Shown piece after piece: positions 16,322 to 25,378 of a DNA stretch of 64,000 nt. The translations under genes were made by a program, and so were the position numbers. Every line of letters starts with the position of its first letter. Position 1 is the stretch's first letter. This stretch comes from UBA4742 sp963773335. Lineage in GTDB: Bacteria; Actinomycetota; Acidimicrobiia; Acidimicrobiales; Acidimicrobilacustridaceae. The stretch is from contig CAVZAT010000006.1 in NCBI GenBank assembly GCA_963773335.1, forward strand, positions 186,001-250,000, in the 5' to 3' direction. Under the pieces are notes generated by a model, which saw only the letters and a list, made by a program, of their open reading frames with translations, was not told where the DNA came from and ran no database searches.

Positions 16322-17251
16322 GTGACCCTGCCGGCGGAGTGGGCCGAGCTGGCCGAGTCGGTGCGCAACTGGGGTCGCTGGGGCGACGACGACGAGCGCG
16401 GCTCCGCCAACCTGATCGACGATGCCGCCCGGCGGCGGGGGATGGATGCGGCCGGCGAGGGGCGACACCTGTCGCTGGCCATCCCGCTCGACCAGCGCAG
16501 CCCCCAACAGGGCGGTGCGCCGGGGCGGTTGGCCCCGCTGCGCACGATGCTGTCGATCAACCAGACCTACACCGGGGCCGAGGGCGACGCCGCCTTCAAC
16601 GACGACACCGTGGTCATGGCCACCTCCGCGGGCACACACATCGATGCCCTCGGCCACTGCAGCTACGGCGGGTTCCTCTACAACGGGTTCCCGGCCGACA
16701 CCGTCTCGGCGGTCGACGGACTGACGCGCTGCGGCGCCGACAAGATCGGACCGCTGATGAGCCGAGGCGTCCTGTTGGACCTGCCGGCGGCGCTCGGGTT
16801 GGATCGACTCGCGCCTGGGTACGCGGTCACTGCCGAGGATCTCGACGCGGCCGTCGAGCTGGCCCGGGTGGAGTTGGCGCCGGGTGACGTGCTGTGCGTC
16901 CGCACCGGCCACATGCAGTGCTTCCACGAGGGCCGGACATCGGACTACAACCACGACAGTCCTGGGTTGTCCACCCACACCATCCCGTGGGTCCGCGACC
17001 GCGATTGCGGCGCGGTGTTCACCGACACCTACGTGTACGAGGTGTGGCCGCCCCAGGACTGGGCCGCCTTGATGGTGGTGCACATGATCCACCTGCGGGA
17101 CATGGGTCAGGTGCAGGGTCAGAACTTCGACTTCGAGTCGCTGGCCGAGGCCTGCGCGGCCGACGGCGTCTACGAGTTCCTCTTCACCGGCCATCCCGAG
17201 CCCTTCACCGGCGCGGCCAGCACCCCGGTGCATCCGGTCGCCACCCGCTGA
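16322..17251 (+). CDS. Cyclase-family protein (kynurenine formamidase-like metal hydrolase)
   Basis: 309 residues from the GTG 1 bp after the preceding stop. SAGTHIDALGH matches the signature (G-T-H-x-D-x-x-x-H) of the cyclase/KynB metal-binding family, and a further His cluster (YNHDSPGLSTHTIPW) fits the longer actinobacterial members. Such enzymes hydrolyse formamides, lactones or cyclic substrates. With the amidohydrolase, ALDH and ADH it makes a four-gene catabolic operon. Confidence 0.85.
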   Translation: MTLPAEWAELAESVRNWGRWGDDDERGSANLIDDAARRRGMDAAGEGRHLSLAIPLDQRSPQQGGAPGRLAPLRTMLSINQTYTGAEGDAAFNDDTVVMATSAGTHIDALGHCSYGGFLYNGFPADTVSAVDGLTRCGADKIGPLMSRGVLLDLPAALGLDRLAPGYAVTAEDLDAAVELARVELAPGDVLCVRTGHMQCFHEGRTSDYNHDSPGLSTHTIPWVRDRDCGAVFTDTYVYEVWPPQDWAALMVVHMIHLRDMGQVQGQNFDFESLAEACAADGVYEFLFTGHPEPFTGAASTPVHPVATR

Positions 17252-17280
17252 CGAGGCACCTCTGGACTCACCGGGCCCGG

Positions 17281-17315
17281 AACCGAACCCTCGATCTCGT
17301 CTAGAGGGTTCGGTT
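17281..17315. terminator. Strong hairpin AACCGAACCCTC ... GAGGGTTCGGTT
   Basis: A perfect 12-bp stem (17281-17292 with 17304-17315) around an 11-nt loop, 29 bp after the cyclase stop and 90 bp before the acyltransferase ATG. The stem ends in AA/TT with no long U-tract. Terminator of the catabolic operon, or a symmetric regulator site. Confidence 0.6.
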
Positions 17316-17405
17316 GTGACTCATGTCTTACCCTCTACCTTCGGTCGGGTTCCACCGATAGGATCTTGCCCTCGCGTTCCGCCCGCTGGGACGCCGCTGC
17401 ACACG

Positions 17406-19544
17406 ATGGCGATCGACACCACCTCCATCGGGACCGCGCCGCGCACGCAGGCCCCGACTCCGGCCCCTTCGGCTGACCCGGTCGAACCCGCAGGCCCAAA
17501 CGCGCCCCGGGTCACGCTCCCTCGCCTGGGTCCCGGGCTGGTGCGCTACCAGCCGGCCATCGACGGCCTGCGCGCCGTGGCCGTGCTGGCCGTGCTGGCC
17601 TACCACTGGCCGGCGTCGTGGATGCCGGGCGGCTTCCTCGGCGTCGAGGTGTTCTTCGTGATCAGCGGGTACCTCATCACCTCGCTGTTGGTGGGTGAGC
17701 GAGTGCGCACCGGTCGCACGGACTTCGGCCAGTTCTGGATCCGCCGGGCGCGCCGGCTGCTGCCCGCGCTCTACGCCCTGCTGGTGGTCGTGTCGGCCGG
17801 CTGGCTGATCTGGCACCCGGGCGAGGTGGCCGGACTGCGCGGCGCGGTGGCAGCCGCGACTGCCTATGTCAGCAACTGGTATCTCATCGCCGTCAAGCAG
17901 TCGTACTTCGAGAGCGTGTCGCGACCGTCGCCGCTGCTGCACCTGTGGTCGTTGGCGGTCGAGGAGCAGTTCTACCTGATCTGGCCGTTGGCCCTGGCCG
18001 GGCTGGTTCGGCTCTTCCGCCGACGCATGCGCCTGGTGCTGCTGGCCACACTCGCGCTGGCTACCACGTCCGCCGTGGTCGGGATGGTCCTGTACCACCC
18101 GGGTCTCGATCCCTACCGGATCTGGTACGGCACCGACACCCGCGCCGCTGGCATCCTGCTCGGCGCGGCGCTGGCCATCGCCGTTCCCCCGTGGCGCATG
18201 CGGGCCACCGTGCACCGCAGCGCCACGATCCTGTTGAACGTGCTGGCGGTGGTCTCGCTGGCCGGCGTGGCGTGGATGTTCGTCCGCGTCAACGAGTTCG
18301 ACCCGTTCGTGTACCACGGCGGTTTCGTGGTGCTCGACCTGCTCACCGTGGCGCTGATCCTGTCTCTCGTGCACCCGGCATCGACCCTGGTGTCGCGGGC
18401 CATGTCGGTCGGGCCACTGGTGTGGATCGGGCGACGTTCCTACGGCATGTACCTGTGGCACTGGCCCATCTTCGTGCTCACCCGGCCCGGGGTCGACGTG
18501 TCCTTCGGGGGTTGGCGCCTGCTCGGGCTGCGTCTCGGGGCCACCCTGGTGGCGACGGAGCTGTCCTACCGATTCGTGGAGCTGCCCGTCCGCAACGGCT
18601 CGCTCAACCGCTGGCTGCGGGCTCGTGGCCCGGCGCCCGATGCGCCCGATGCGCCCGATGCGCCCGACGGATTGGACACCGCGGCGCGACCTTCGACCAG
18701 CTCGACCGGGCCGGCGAAGCGTCGTGTGACCCCGCCCATGACCATCGAGTTGACGACCAACGGCCCGGTAGCCGTGGTAGACGAGCGGCCCAGGCGGGCG
18801 CCGGGGCGGACCCTGGTGGCCTCGATGGCGGCGATCGCGGTGGTGGCGCTGATCGGCACCGGGCTGGTGCGGGCCAAGACCGAGAACGCCATTCCGGGCC
18901 TGGACCTGCGCGGCGTGGTGCACGACAAGTTGGGCGACGTCATCTCCGACGGTCCCGGCGCCCACGTGGTCACCGCACCGACCACCACCGCCCCCACCAC
19001 GACCGTGCCGGTCGCCCCGACCACGACGGTGGCCGCGCCGCCGGTGACCGCCGCGCCGCTGCCACCGTTGGTGCCGGTGCCCGGCGATCAGCTGGTGGCC
19101 GTGGGTGACTCGGTGCTGCTGGGGGCACGGGGCTGGGTCCGCCAGCAGTTCCCCGGTGTGCTGATCAACGCCGCGGTCGGGCGCCAGTTCGAGACGCTGC
19201 CGTCGTTGTTGTTCGAGCTGCAGTCGGCGGGTGTGCTGCGCCCCGAGGTGATCATCGATCTGGGGACCAACGGCCCGCCCACCGATGCCGACCTGGCCAA
19301 GGTGCTCGGCGCGCTGGCCGGTGCTCAGAAGGTGGTGCTGGTGACCACCCGCGAGCCCCGGTCGTGGCAGGACGTGTCGAACCAGCGGCTCACGGCGGCG
19401 GCCGTTGGCCACCCGAACGTGGTCATCGCCGACTGGTACGCGGCCAGCGCCGGACATCCCGAGTACTTCGTGAGCGACGGGGTGCACCTCACCCAGGCCG
19501 GGGGTCAGGCCTACGCCGAGACCCTGGCGGCCGCCCTGCGTTGA
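17406..19544 (+). CDS. OafA-type acyltransferase fused to an SGNH hydrolase-like domain
   Basis: 712 residues from ATG 17406. Residues about 40-400 form the acyltransferase-3 membrane domain (PAIDGLRAVAVLAVLAYHW, GGFLGVEVFFVISGYLI, WSLAVEEQFYLIWPLAL, about ten helices). A linker with a triple P-D-A repeat and one more helix leads to an extracytoplasmic Pro/Thr-rich stretch and a C-terminal SGNH domain (AVGDSVLLGARGW ... DLGTNG ... SDGVHLT). Such fusions O-acetylate cell-envelope polysaccharides, the membrane part supplying acyl groups to the outer domain. The ATG was chosen because upstream codons lie in the hairpin. Confidence 0.9.
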   Translation: MAIDTTSIGTAPRTQAPTPAPSADPVEPAGPNAPRVTLPRLGPGLVRYQPAIDGLRAVAVLAVLAYHWPASWMPGGFLGVEVFFVISGYLITSLLVGERVRTGRTDFGQFWIRRARRLLPALYALLVVVSAGWLIWHPGEVAGLRGAVAAATAYVSNWYLIAVKQSYFESVSRPSPLLHLWSLAVEEQFYLIWPLALAGLVRLFRRRMRLVLLATLALATTSAVVGMVLYHPGLDPYRIWYGTDTRAAGILLGAALAIAVPPWRMRATVHRSATILLNVLAVVSLAGVAWMFVRVNEFDPFVYHGGFVVLDLLTVALILSLVHPASTLVSRAMSVGPLVWIGRRSYGMYLWHWPIFVLTRPGVDVSFGGWRLLGLRLGATLVATELSYRFVELPVRNGSLNRWLRARGPAPDAPDAPDAPDGLDTAARPSTSSTGPAKRRVTPPMTIELTTNGPVAVVDERPRRAPGRTLVASMAAIAVVALIGTGLVRAKTENAIPGLDLRGVVHDKLGDVISDGPGAHVVTAPTTTAPTTTVPVAPTTTVAAPPVTAAPLPPLVPVPGDQLVAVGDSVLLGARGWVRQQFPGVLINAAVGRQFETLPSLLFELQSAGVLRPEVIIDLGTNGPPTDADLAKVLGALAGAQKVVLVTTREPRSWQDVSNQRLTAAAVGHPNVVIADWYAASAGHPEYFVSDGVHLTQAGGQAYAETLAAALR

Positions 19545-19622
19545 TCACGGGGGCACACCCACGCCAGTCCCGGATGAAGGCCCGATCCAGCTGACGTCGT
19601 GGGAGCGGTTCGGCGCGGTGGA

Positions 19623-19628
19623 TAGCCT
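19623..19628 (+). promoter_or_regulatory. Putative -10 (TAGCCT), leaderless
   Basis: TAGCCT lies 6 nt before the GTG at 19635. Confidence 0.4.
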
Positions 19629-19634
19629 CGGCCG

Positions 19635-20078
19635 GTGAACGCTGCCGAGATCATCGACCTGCTGGGCCTGACCGCGCACCCCGAAGGCGGCTGGTACCGC
19701 GAGACGTGGAAGACCTCCGATGCGGATGACACTCGACCGGCCGGCACGGCCATCTACTTCTTGTTGGTGGCCGACGAATGGTCGCACTGGCACAAGGTGC
19801 TCGATGCCGACGAGATCTGGCATCACTACGCCGGCGCCCCGCTCGAGCTGTGGACCTCCACCGACGGCGTGAACCGCGAGCGGAGGGTGCTGGGCACCGA
19901 CCTGGCGGCAGGCGAACGACCTCAGCTGATCGTGCCCGCCGGGGTCTGGCAGGGCGCGGTCAGCATGGGCGACTACACGCTGGTCGGCGCCACCGTCGTC
20001 CCTGGTTTCACCTACGACCGGTGGGAGCTCGCCCCGCCCGGTTGGGAGCCCGGCCAGCCCTTGCCAACGGGACGCTGA
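19635..20078 (+). CDS. Cupin_5 / DUF985-family protein
   Basis: 147 residues, GTG start. The opening LTAHPEGGWYRETW, the core HKVLDADEIWHHYAGAPLEL and the late LVGATVVPGFTYDRWEL segment are hallmarks of the DUF985 cupin family, a small beta-barrel often in sugar or lipid loci. His and Glu in the core may bind metal. The biochemical role is not established. It is followed after 12 bp by an acetyltransferase gene and appears to have its own leaderless promoter. Confidence 0.85.
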   Translation: MNAAEIIDLLGLTAHPEGGWYRETWKTSDADDTRPAGTAIYFLLVADEWSHWHKVLDADEIWHHYAGAPLELWTSTDGVNRERRVLGTDLAAGERPQLIVPAGVWQGAVSMGDYTLVGATVVPGFTYDRWELAPPGWEPGQPLPTGR

Positions 20079-20090
20079 GGCGCTGACGCC

Positions 20091-20534
20091 GTGACCATCC
20101 GCGACGCCCGCCCCACCGATCTCGACGAGATCTGCGCGCTGATCGTCGAGCTGGCCATCTACGAGCAGGCCCCCGACGAGGTGGCCTTCGAACGCGAGCA
20201 GGTGGGCCTCCACCTGTTCGGCGACGACCCGGCGGCCCGGGTGCTGATCGCCGAGACCGATGATGGCCGGGTGGCCGGCATGGCCCTGTGGTTCCGGACG
20301 TTCTCGACTTGGGTCGGTCGTCCCGGCATCTGGCTCGAGGATCTGTTCGTCCGCCCCGAGCATCGGGGCCACGGGTACGGCCGGGCGCTGCTCGAGGCGG
20401 TCCGGGCCCGCACCGACGGGCGGGTGGAGTGGACGGTGCTCGACTGGAACCAGTCGGCCATCGACTTCTACGGGGCGCTGGGCGCGGCACCGGTCGAGGG
20501 CTGGACCCGCTACCGCTGGGAGCCTCGGAGCTGA
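20091..20534 (+). CDS. GNAT-family N-acetyltransferase (SSAT-like)
   Basis: 147 residues, GTG start 12 bp after the cupin. The acetyl-CoA binding motif reads RPEHRGHGYGRALL (R-x-x-G-x-G), preceded by WLEDLFV and followed by VLDWNQSAIDFYGALGA, the layout of diamine acetyltransferases. It would transfer acetyl from acetyl-CoA to an amine; the substrate is not proven. Confidence 0.88.
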   Translation: MTIRDARPTDLDEICALIVELAIYEQAPDEVAFEREQVGLHLFGDDPAARVLIAETDDGRVAGMALWFRTFSTWVGRPGIWLEDLFVRPEHRGHGYGRALLEAVRARTDGRVEWTVLDWNQSAIDFYGALGAAPVEGWTRYRWEPRS

Positions 20535-20564
20535 CCGGGCCATGGTGTCACCCGCGGGCGTCAC

Positions 20565-20570
20565 TAGGCT
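20565..20570 (+). promoter_or_regulatory. Putative -10 (TAGGCT) for the small Cys protein
   Basis: TAGGCT with a leader of about 40 nt, ending in a GGAAGGA ribosome site before ATG 20616. Confidence 0.3.
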
Positions 20571-20615
20571 CGCAGCGCGCGGCACCGAGGTGTGGGCGCC
20601 GGAAGGAATGGGTCG

Positions 20616-20780
20616 ATGGCGCTCTACTACTGGACCAGGAGCCCGGAAGAGAAATCGGTGTACCACGACAAGCAGGAGTGCCCGGAGGGCCGCAAGATCG
20701 GGCCGGGGGACCGGGTCGACAGCGACGTCCGACCCCTCAACCGCAGGCCGTGCGAGGTCTGCCCCACCGCCAGCGACTAG
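20616..20780 (+). CDS. Small Ada-like zinc-binding protein
   Basis: 54 residues, ATG with GGAAGGA upstream. The spacing VYHDKQEC ... RPCEVC resembles the zinc site of the N-terminal Ada domain (Cys, then a distal Cys-x2-Cys) in a stand-alone form. It might bind zinc and nucleic acid or be a structural module. Function unknown. Confidence 0.6.
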   Translation: MALYYWTRSPEEKSVYHDKQECPEGRKIGPGDRVDSDVRPLNRRPCEVCPTASD

Positions 20781-20806
20781 CGCGGCTTGAGCGGCGCGCC
20801 GAGCGA

Positions 20807-21550
20807 TCAGTCGATGACGTCGGCGCGGGCGGCCAGGATCGCCCGCAGTCGGGCCTCGACCTCGGGCGTGGCGTGGTCGTCGGTGAACACGTAGCGGCGG
20901 CGCCGCCGGATGGCGTCGACCACGTTGGCGGCCACCGTTGCGGCCGGGACGGTGCCGATGGGGTTCATCCCGCTCTTGATCATGCCGGGCATGACCACGC
21001 TCACCCCGACCGGAGCGTCGATGGCCTCGAGCTCGGCGCACAGCACGTCGGACAGGCCGAGCACCCCATGCTTGGCCACGGTGTAGGGGCCAAGTCGTGG
21101 GATCGTCATGACGGCGGCCATCGAGGCGGTGTTGACCACGTGGCCCTCCTGGCCCGAGGCCAGGATTCGGGGCACGAAGGCGTGGACGCCGTGGATGACG
21201 CCCCACAGGTTCACGTCGAGCACTCGGTGCCACTCCGCCAAGGGCAGCTCCCACGAGTTGCCGCCGTTGACGATGCCGGCGTTGTTGACCGCCACGTGCA
21301 GCGCCCCGAACCGATCGATGGCGGCCTGGCCCACCCTCTCCACCGCATCGGGATCCCGGACGTCGGCCACGATCGGCTCGACCCCGGCGCCCTGGCCACG
21401 CAGCCTCGCCGTGTGGGCTCGCAGCCCCTCTTCGTTCAGGTCGGCCATGACCACGCCCATGCCCTGGGCCACGAACGCCTCGACGATGGCCAGGCCGATG
21501 CCGCTGGCCGCGCCGGTCACCACCGCGGTACGGCCCTCGAGTTGCTCCAT
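20807..21550 (-). CDS. Short-chain dehydrogenase/reductase (SDR)
   Basis: 247 residues. TGAASGIG loop, NNAG, catalytic Ser (NTASMAA) and YTVAKHG are all present. The C-terminus lacks the usual VDGG tail and instead has a basic helix (DAIRRRRRYVFTDDH), a form often seen in long-tailed fatty-alcohol or 3-oxoacyl SDRs. TAGTCT lies 6 nt before the ATG. Divergent from the acyl-CoA ligase, with palindromic operator copy 2 between them. Confidence 0.87.
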   Translation of the reverse strand: MEQLEGRTAVVTGAASGIGLAIVEAFVAQGMGVVMADLNEEGLRAHTARLRGQGAGVEPIVADVRDPDAVERVGQAAIDRFGALHVAVNNAGIVNGGNSWELPLAEWHRVLDVNLWGVIHGVHAFVPRILASGQEGHVVNTASMAAVMTIPRLGPYTVAKHGVLGLSDVLCAELEAIDAPVGVSVVMPGMIKSGMNPIGTVPAATVAANVVDAIRRRRRYVFTDDHATPEVEARLRAILAARADVID

Positions 21551-21556
21551 CCGTGG

Positions 21557-21562
21557 AGACTA
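21557..21562 (-). promoter_or_regulatory. Putative -10 (TAGTCT), leaderless
   Basis: TAGTCT on the minus strand, 6 nt before the SDR ATG at 21550. Confidence 0.4.
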
Positions 21563-21629
21563 CCGATCGGATCCGCCGAGGAGCGCTCCGCTCGTCGCCC
21601 AGCTACCCACCCACCGCCCGGCTCCGACC

Positions 21630-21635
21630 TAAGCT
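21630..21635 (+). promoter_or_regulatory. Putative -10 (TAAGCT) of the acyl-CoA ligase gene
   Basis: TAAGCT immediately precedes and overlaps the palindrome at 21634, which would therefore cover the transcription start. Confidence 0.35.
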
Positions 21636-21648
21636 GACGCCTCGTCAG
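21634..21648. promoter_or_regulatory. Palindromic operator CTGACG-CCT-CGTCAG (copy 2)
   Basis: Perfect 15-bp inverted repeat, the reverse complement of copy 1 at 168-182. It covers the expected start of transcription of the acyl-CoA ligase gene. Confidence 0.6.
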
Positions 21649-21709
21649 AATCCTGGGCGGAACGGCCCGCGCCCTGACGTGGCGCCACAAGATCGAAGAG
21701 GGGGACACG

Positions 21710-23233
21710 ATGGTCGAGGCTGACACGCTCTGGGGGTTCATCGAGGCGCGGGCGGCGGCGACGCCGGACGCGTTGATGGCCGTCGACGAGTTGGGACGCG
21801 AGCTCACGTTCAGCGGGTACCGCGACCAGGTGGAGGTGGCGGCCGCCGGCCTGGCGACCCAGTACGGCATCACCGAAGGTGACGTGATCACCTGGCAGCT
21901 CCCCACCTGGCTCGAATCGATGGTGCTGGTGGGTGCCATCTCACGTCTCGGCGCGGTCCAGAACCCGGTGCTGCCCATCTACCGGGAGCGCGAGGTCGGC
22001 TTCTGCGTTCGCCAGGCCAAGGCCAAGCTGCTGGTGGTGCCGTCCAACTTCGGCAACTTCGACTTCGTGGCCATGGCTCACGCCATCACCGACGACCTGT
22101 CCGGGGTGTCGGTGATGACGTCGGACCGTTCGTTGCCGGCCGGCGACCCGGCCACGCTGGGCCGCCCCTCAGGGTCGGGAGACGACGTGCGCTGGCTCTT
22201 CTACACCTCGGGTACCACCGCGGATCCGAAGGGGGCGCAGCACACCGACCACACCATCACCGCCGTCGCCTCCGGCATGAGCCAACGCCTGGCCATCACC
22301 GACGCCGATCGCAACGCGCTGGCCTTCCCGTTCACGCACGTGGGCGGCATCACCTGGCTGTTCACCAGCCTCATGATGGGCATGGTCAACATCCTGTTCG
22401 AGGCCTTCGTGCCGGACCTGGTGGTCGAGGTCCTCGGCGCGCAGGGGGTGACCCTGGCCGGTTCGGGTACCGCCTTCCACCAGGCGTACCTGGCCGCCCA
22501 GCGCAGGAGCGACACACCCATCTTCCCGAACCTGCGGAACTTCCCCGGGGGTGGTGCCCCCAAACCGGTTCCGTTCTACTACGAGATGAAGGAGGTCTTC
22601 GGGGCGCCGATCGTGTCGGGCTACGGCCTGACCGAGGCCCCCGTGCTGACCATGGGATCCGTCGACGATCTCGACGAGGACCTGGCCAACACCGAGGGTG
22701 CCCCCATGCCCGGCGTCGAGCTCAGGCTGGTGAAGCTCGACGGCACCCCCGCCGCCGTGGGTGAGGAGGGCGAGATCCGGGCCAAGGCCCCCCAGCTCAT
22801 GTTGGGGTACCTCGACTCGAGCCTGGATGCCGACGGCTTCGATGAGGACGGGTACTTCCGCACCGGCGACCTGGGCACCCTCAACGAGCGCAACATGCTC
22901 AGCATCACCGGTCGGCTCAAGGACATCATCATCCGCAAGGGGGAGAACGTGAGCGCCAAGGAGGTCGAGGACCTGCTGTTCTCCCATCCCCGCGTGCTCG
23001 ACGTGGCCGTCATCGGGTTGCCCGACCCCGAGCGCGGCGAGCGGGTGTGCGCGGTGGTGTCCACGCCCGAGGGTGCCGAGCCCTTGGCGTTCGACGAGAT
23101 GGTGGCCTACCTCAAGGATCAACGCCTGATGACCCAGAAGATCCCCGAGCAGCTCGAGCTCGTCGAGGTCATCCCTCGCAACCCCACCGGCAAGATCCTC
23201 AAGCACGAGCTGCGCAAGACCTACGGAGACTGA
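21710..23233 (+). CDS. Acyl-CoA synthetase (AMP-forming, FadD type)
   Basis: 507 residues, ATG after a GAGGGGG ribosome site. The phosphate-binding loop is FYTSGTTADPKG; then PGGGAPKP, SGYGLTEAP, the hinge TGRLKDIIIRKGENVS and the catalytic Lys region NPTGKILKHEL. It activates a carboxylic acid to its CoA ester through an acyl-AMP. The substrate is not clear; it is less like FadD19 than the two other ligases here. Its promoter carries operator copy 2, so the TetR regulator at 216 probably represses it. Confidence 0.92.
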   Translation: MVEADTLWGFIEARAAATPDALMAVDELGRELTFSGYRDQVEVAAAGLATQYGITEGDVITWQLPTWLESMVLVGAISRLGAVQNPVLPIYREREVGFCVRQAKAKLLVVPSNFGNFDFVAMAHAITDDLSGVSVMTSDRSLPAGDPATLGRPSGSGDDVRWLFYTSGTTADPKGAQHTDHTITAVASGMSQRLAITDADRNALAFPFTHVGGITWLFTSLMMGMVNILFEAFVPDLVVEVLGAQGVTLAGSGTAFHQAYLAAQRRSDTPIFPNLRNFPGGGAPKPVPFYYEMKEVFGAPIVSGYGLTEAPVLTMGSVDDLDEDLANTEGAPMPGVELRLVKLDGTPAAVGEEGEIRAKAPQLMLGYLDSSLDADGFDEDGYFRTGDLGTLNERNMLSITGRLKDIIIRKGENVSAKEVEDLLFSHPRVLDVAVIGLPDPERGERVCAVVSTPEGAEPLAFDEMVAYLKDQRLMTQKIPEQLELVEVIPRNPTGKILKHELRKTYGD

Positions 23234-23243
23234 GCGGCGCTCC

Positions 23244-23945
23244 TCAGTCCGTCCGCATCCGCTCGAGCCAGGCGCCGTCGCTCGCCATCATCGGGCAGCC
23301 GTCGAGTGGGGCGCCGGTGGCGGTGTCGCACGCGTCAGCTGCGCAGAACTGCACCATCCATGCCGGCCGGGTGCCAACGCTGGCGTTCGGACCGGAGCGG
23401 TGGTGGGTGAGTGATGTGAAGGCCACCGCCTGACCCGGGGCCAGTGCTACGGGCTCGCCCTCCACGCCGAGAGGTTCCACGATCTCGAGCAGGTAGCCGC
23501 GAGGCGAGTGTTCGGCCAGGCCGTGACGGTGACTGCCGCTGAGCATCCACAGACAGCCGTTGTCGACGGTGATGTCGTCGAGGGCCACGAAGAAGGTCAG
23601 GAACTCGCCGGCCACCCGGCCATAGGCACGGTCCTGATGCCAGGGCACCACGCCCGCGCTGGTAGGGGCCTTGGTGACCAGCTGCTGGCGCACGAGCCGG
23701 ACGTCGGGGCCCAGGTGCCCGATGGCCAGCGGCGCCCAGCGGGGATCGGCGATCCAGCGCTGCAGCTCGCCGGAGCCCCGGGGCCCCTGGCGCCCATGGC
23801 AGGCCGACGTGAGGGCCCGGGTCTCGTCGCGGTCGAACAGGGAACCGACGGCCACCCAACCCCGCTCGGTGAGTCGGCGGAGCTCGCCGGCCCGGTCGAG
23901 CTGGTCTGCCGGGCGGGCCGTGGTGGGCGGCCGTGCTGGGCTCAC
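23244..23945 (-). CDS. PhyH-family Fe(II)/2-oxoglutarate dioxygenase
   Basis: About 233 residues from a GTG at 23945, the nearest start after the upstream gene's stop (the exact start is uncertain). PWHQDRAYG gives the iron ligands H-x-D; HHRSGPNAS provides the distal His, and the following Arg (TRPAW) fits 2-oxoglutarate binding. FVALDDITVDNGCLWMLSGSH is typical of phytanoyl-CoA dioxygenase relatives. These enzymes hydroxylate lipids, small molecules or peptides. It is the last gene of a three-gene minus-strand cassette with a ferritin-like protein and a small Cys-Cys-tailed protein. Confidence 0.82.
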   Translation of the reverse strand: MSPARPPTTARPADQLDRAGELRRLTERGWVAVGSLFDRDETRALTSACHGRQGPRGSGELQRWIADPRWAPLAIGHLGPDVRLVRQQLVTKAPTSAGVVPWHQDRAYGRVAGEFLTFFVALDDITVDNGCLWMLSGSHRHGLAEHSPRGYLLEIVEPLGVEGEPVALAPGQAVAFTSLTHHRSGPNASVGTRPAWMVQFCAADACDTATGAPLDGCPMMASDGAWLERMRTD

Positions 23946-23959
23946 GTCGGCGTGGGTGG

Positions 23960-25377
23960 TCAGCTCGGCGTCGCGTCGAGCAGTTCGTGGCGGACGGGGT
24001 TGTAGCCCCAGCGTTCGACCTGTTCGCACTCGTCGAGTGTGAACGAGGCTCGCAGGCGCAACTCGACCTCGGTTCGAGACACGAAGGGCACGCCGTCAGG
24101 ATCCGGCGCCTCGAGGATGGCGATCTCGGTCGCGGCCCGATCGGGGTCGGCGGCCAGGTACTCCAGGCGCATGTCCCGCTGGCGCCCGAAGAACCGACCG
24201 TGCACCCGTTCCCGCTCGAGGATCGGGTCGAGCCCCAGCTCGTTGCAGAGTCGGCGGGTGAGCCGAAGGCCGTTCTCGGCGTGGAACAGCTCGTCGTTGG
24301 CGATGTAGTCGAGGGCCCGGGCGAAGTCGCTCTGGGCCACCCAGTCCCGACCTCCGATCTCGACCGGCAGCTTGTCGATAGCCAGTGCCTCGAGCACGGT
24401 GCACAGCACCAGGAGCCGCCATACGAGCTCGCGGTCGCTGCCGGGCTCGCACTCGGGGAACTGATAGGCGTACTCGTAGTTGGCGCCGTGCTGGGGCAGC
24501 GTCTCCTCGTCGATGCCGTGGTCGGTCAGCAGCCGACGGAAGATGGCGGCGTGGCGAGCTTCATCGCTGGCCTGGCGGGCCAGGGCCAGGTGCGCGGCCC
24601 ACGACTGGTCGGGATGCTCATAGGAGCAGCGGCACAGCAGCTCCAGCGCGCAGAGCTCGGCCATGACGTTGTCGTTCAGCTCACCGGCCAGATCCTCGAG
24701 GGCGCCGCGCGAGCCCCTGCGGAAGTGGGCCCTGGCCCCGACCGGGCGGCCGGTGTCGGCCTGCCGGGCGCGCCGGGACGGGCACGCGGTCGGCCGGTGC
24801 CCAGACGACCTCGTCGATCGACGACCCTGGGTCCGGGGTCGGCCCTCCATGCCGCCTCGAGGGCCGCGGCGATCTCGGTGCCGCCGGCGCGGCATGGTCG
24901 GGGAGTCCCGATGGGGGAAACACCGGAGTCCAGGGCGTCGAGGGCCGCCACCACGGTGGCGCGCAGCCGGGCGTCGAGCATCGGATCGAGGACTTCGACC
25001 AGACGGCGGTATCGGGATCGGAGAACTCTTCGGACGCCACCCAGCACGCCGTCCACCACCTCGACCGGCGACCCGTGCGCGTCCAGGGCGCGCAGGGGCT
25101 CGACCCAGGCCGGCGCCGCGGTCAGGCGCGTATCGTCACGCTCGAGGAAGCAGAGCGCGTGTTGGCGCAGCGCGCTGGCCCGGACCAGATGCCCTTCCAG
25201 CTCGGCAGCCAGGGCCAGCTTGTCGCCGAGCTCGCCGATCTTGGGGACCCAGCCGGTCACCACCTGGGCCGCGGCCCGTTCCAGGCTGGCCAGCGCCAGA
25301 AGGTCGTCGACCAGGCGAGGCGTGGACCACCGCCCACCCGGGCGGTGGTCGCGTTCGCCTCGGTCGGCGATGATCAC
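23960..25377 (-). CDS. Ferritin-like diiron protein, two frameshifts near 24828 and 24775
   Basis: About 471 residues after removing two inserted bases. The C-terminal half has a diiron helix-bundle pattern: Glu in MAELCALELL, E-x-x-H in SDEARHA, Glu in TVLEALAID and E-x-x-H in NDELFHAENG. The N-terminal half is also helical (LASLERAAAQVVTGWV ... LRQHALCF) and may be a second, degenerate bundle. The frames switch through SSIDEVVWAPADRVPV between the halves. Resembles DUF455-like ferritin superfamily proteins; the reaction is unknown, probably oxygen-dependent. GTG start one base after the small gene's stop suggests coupling. Confidence 0.65.
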
Positions 25378-25378
25378 G

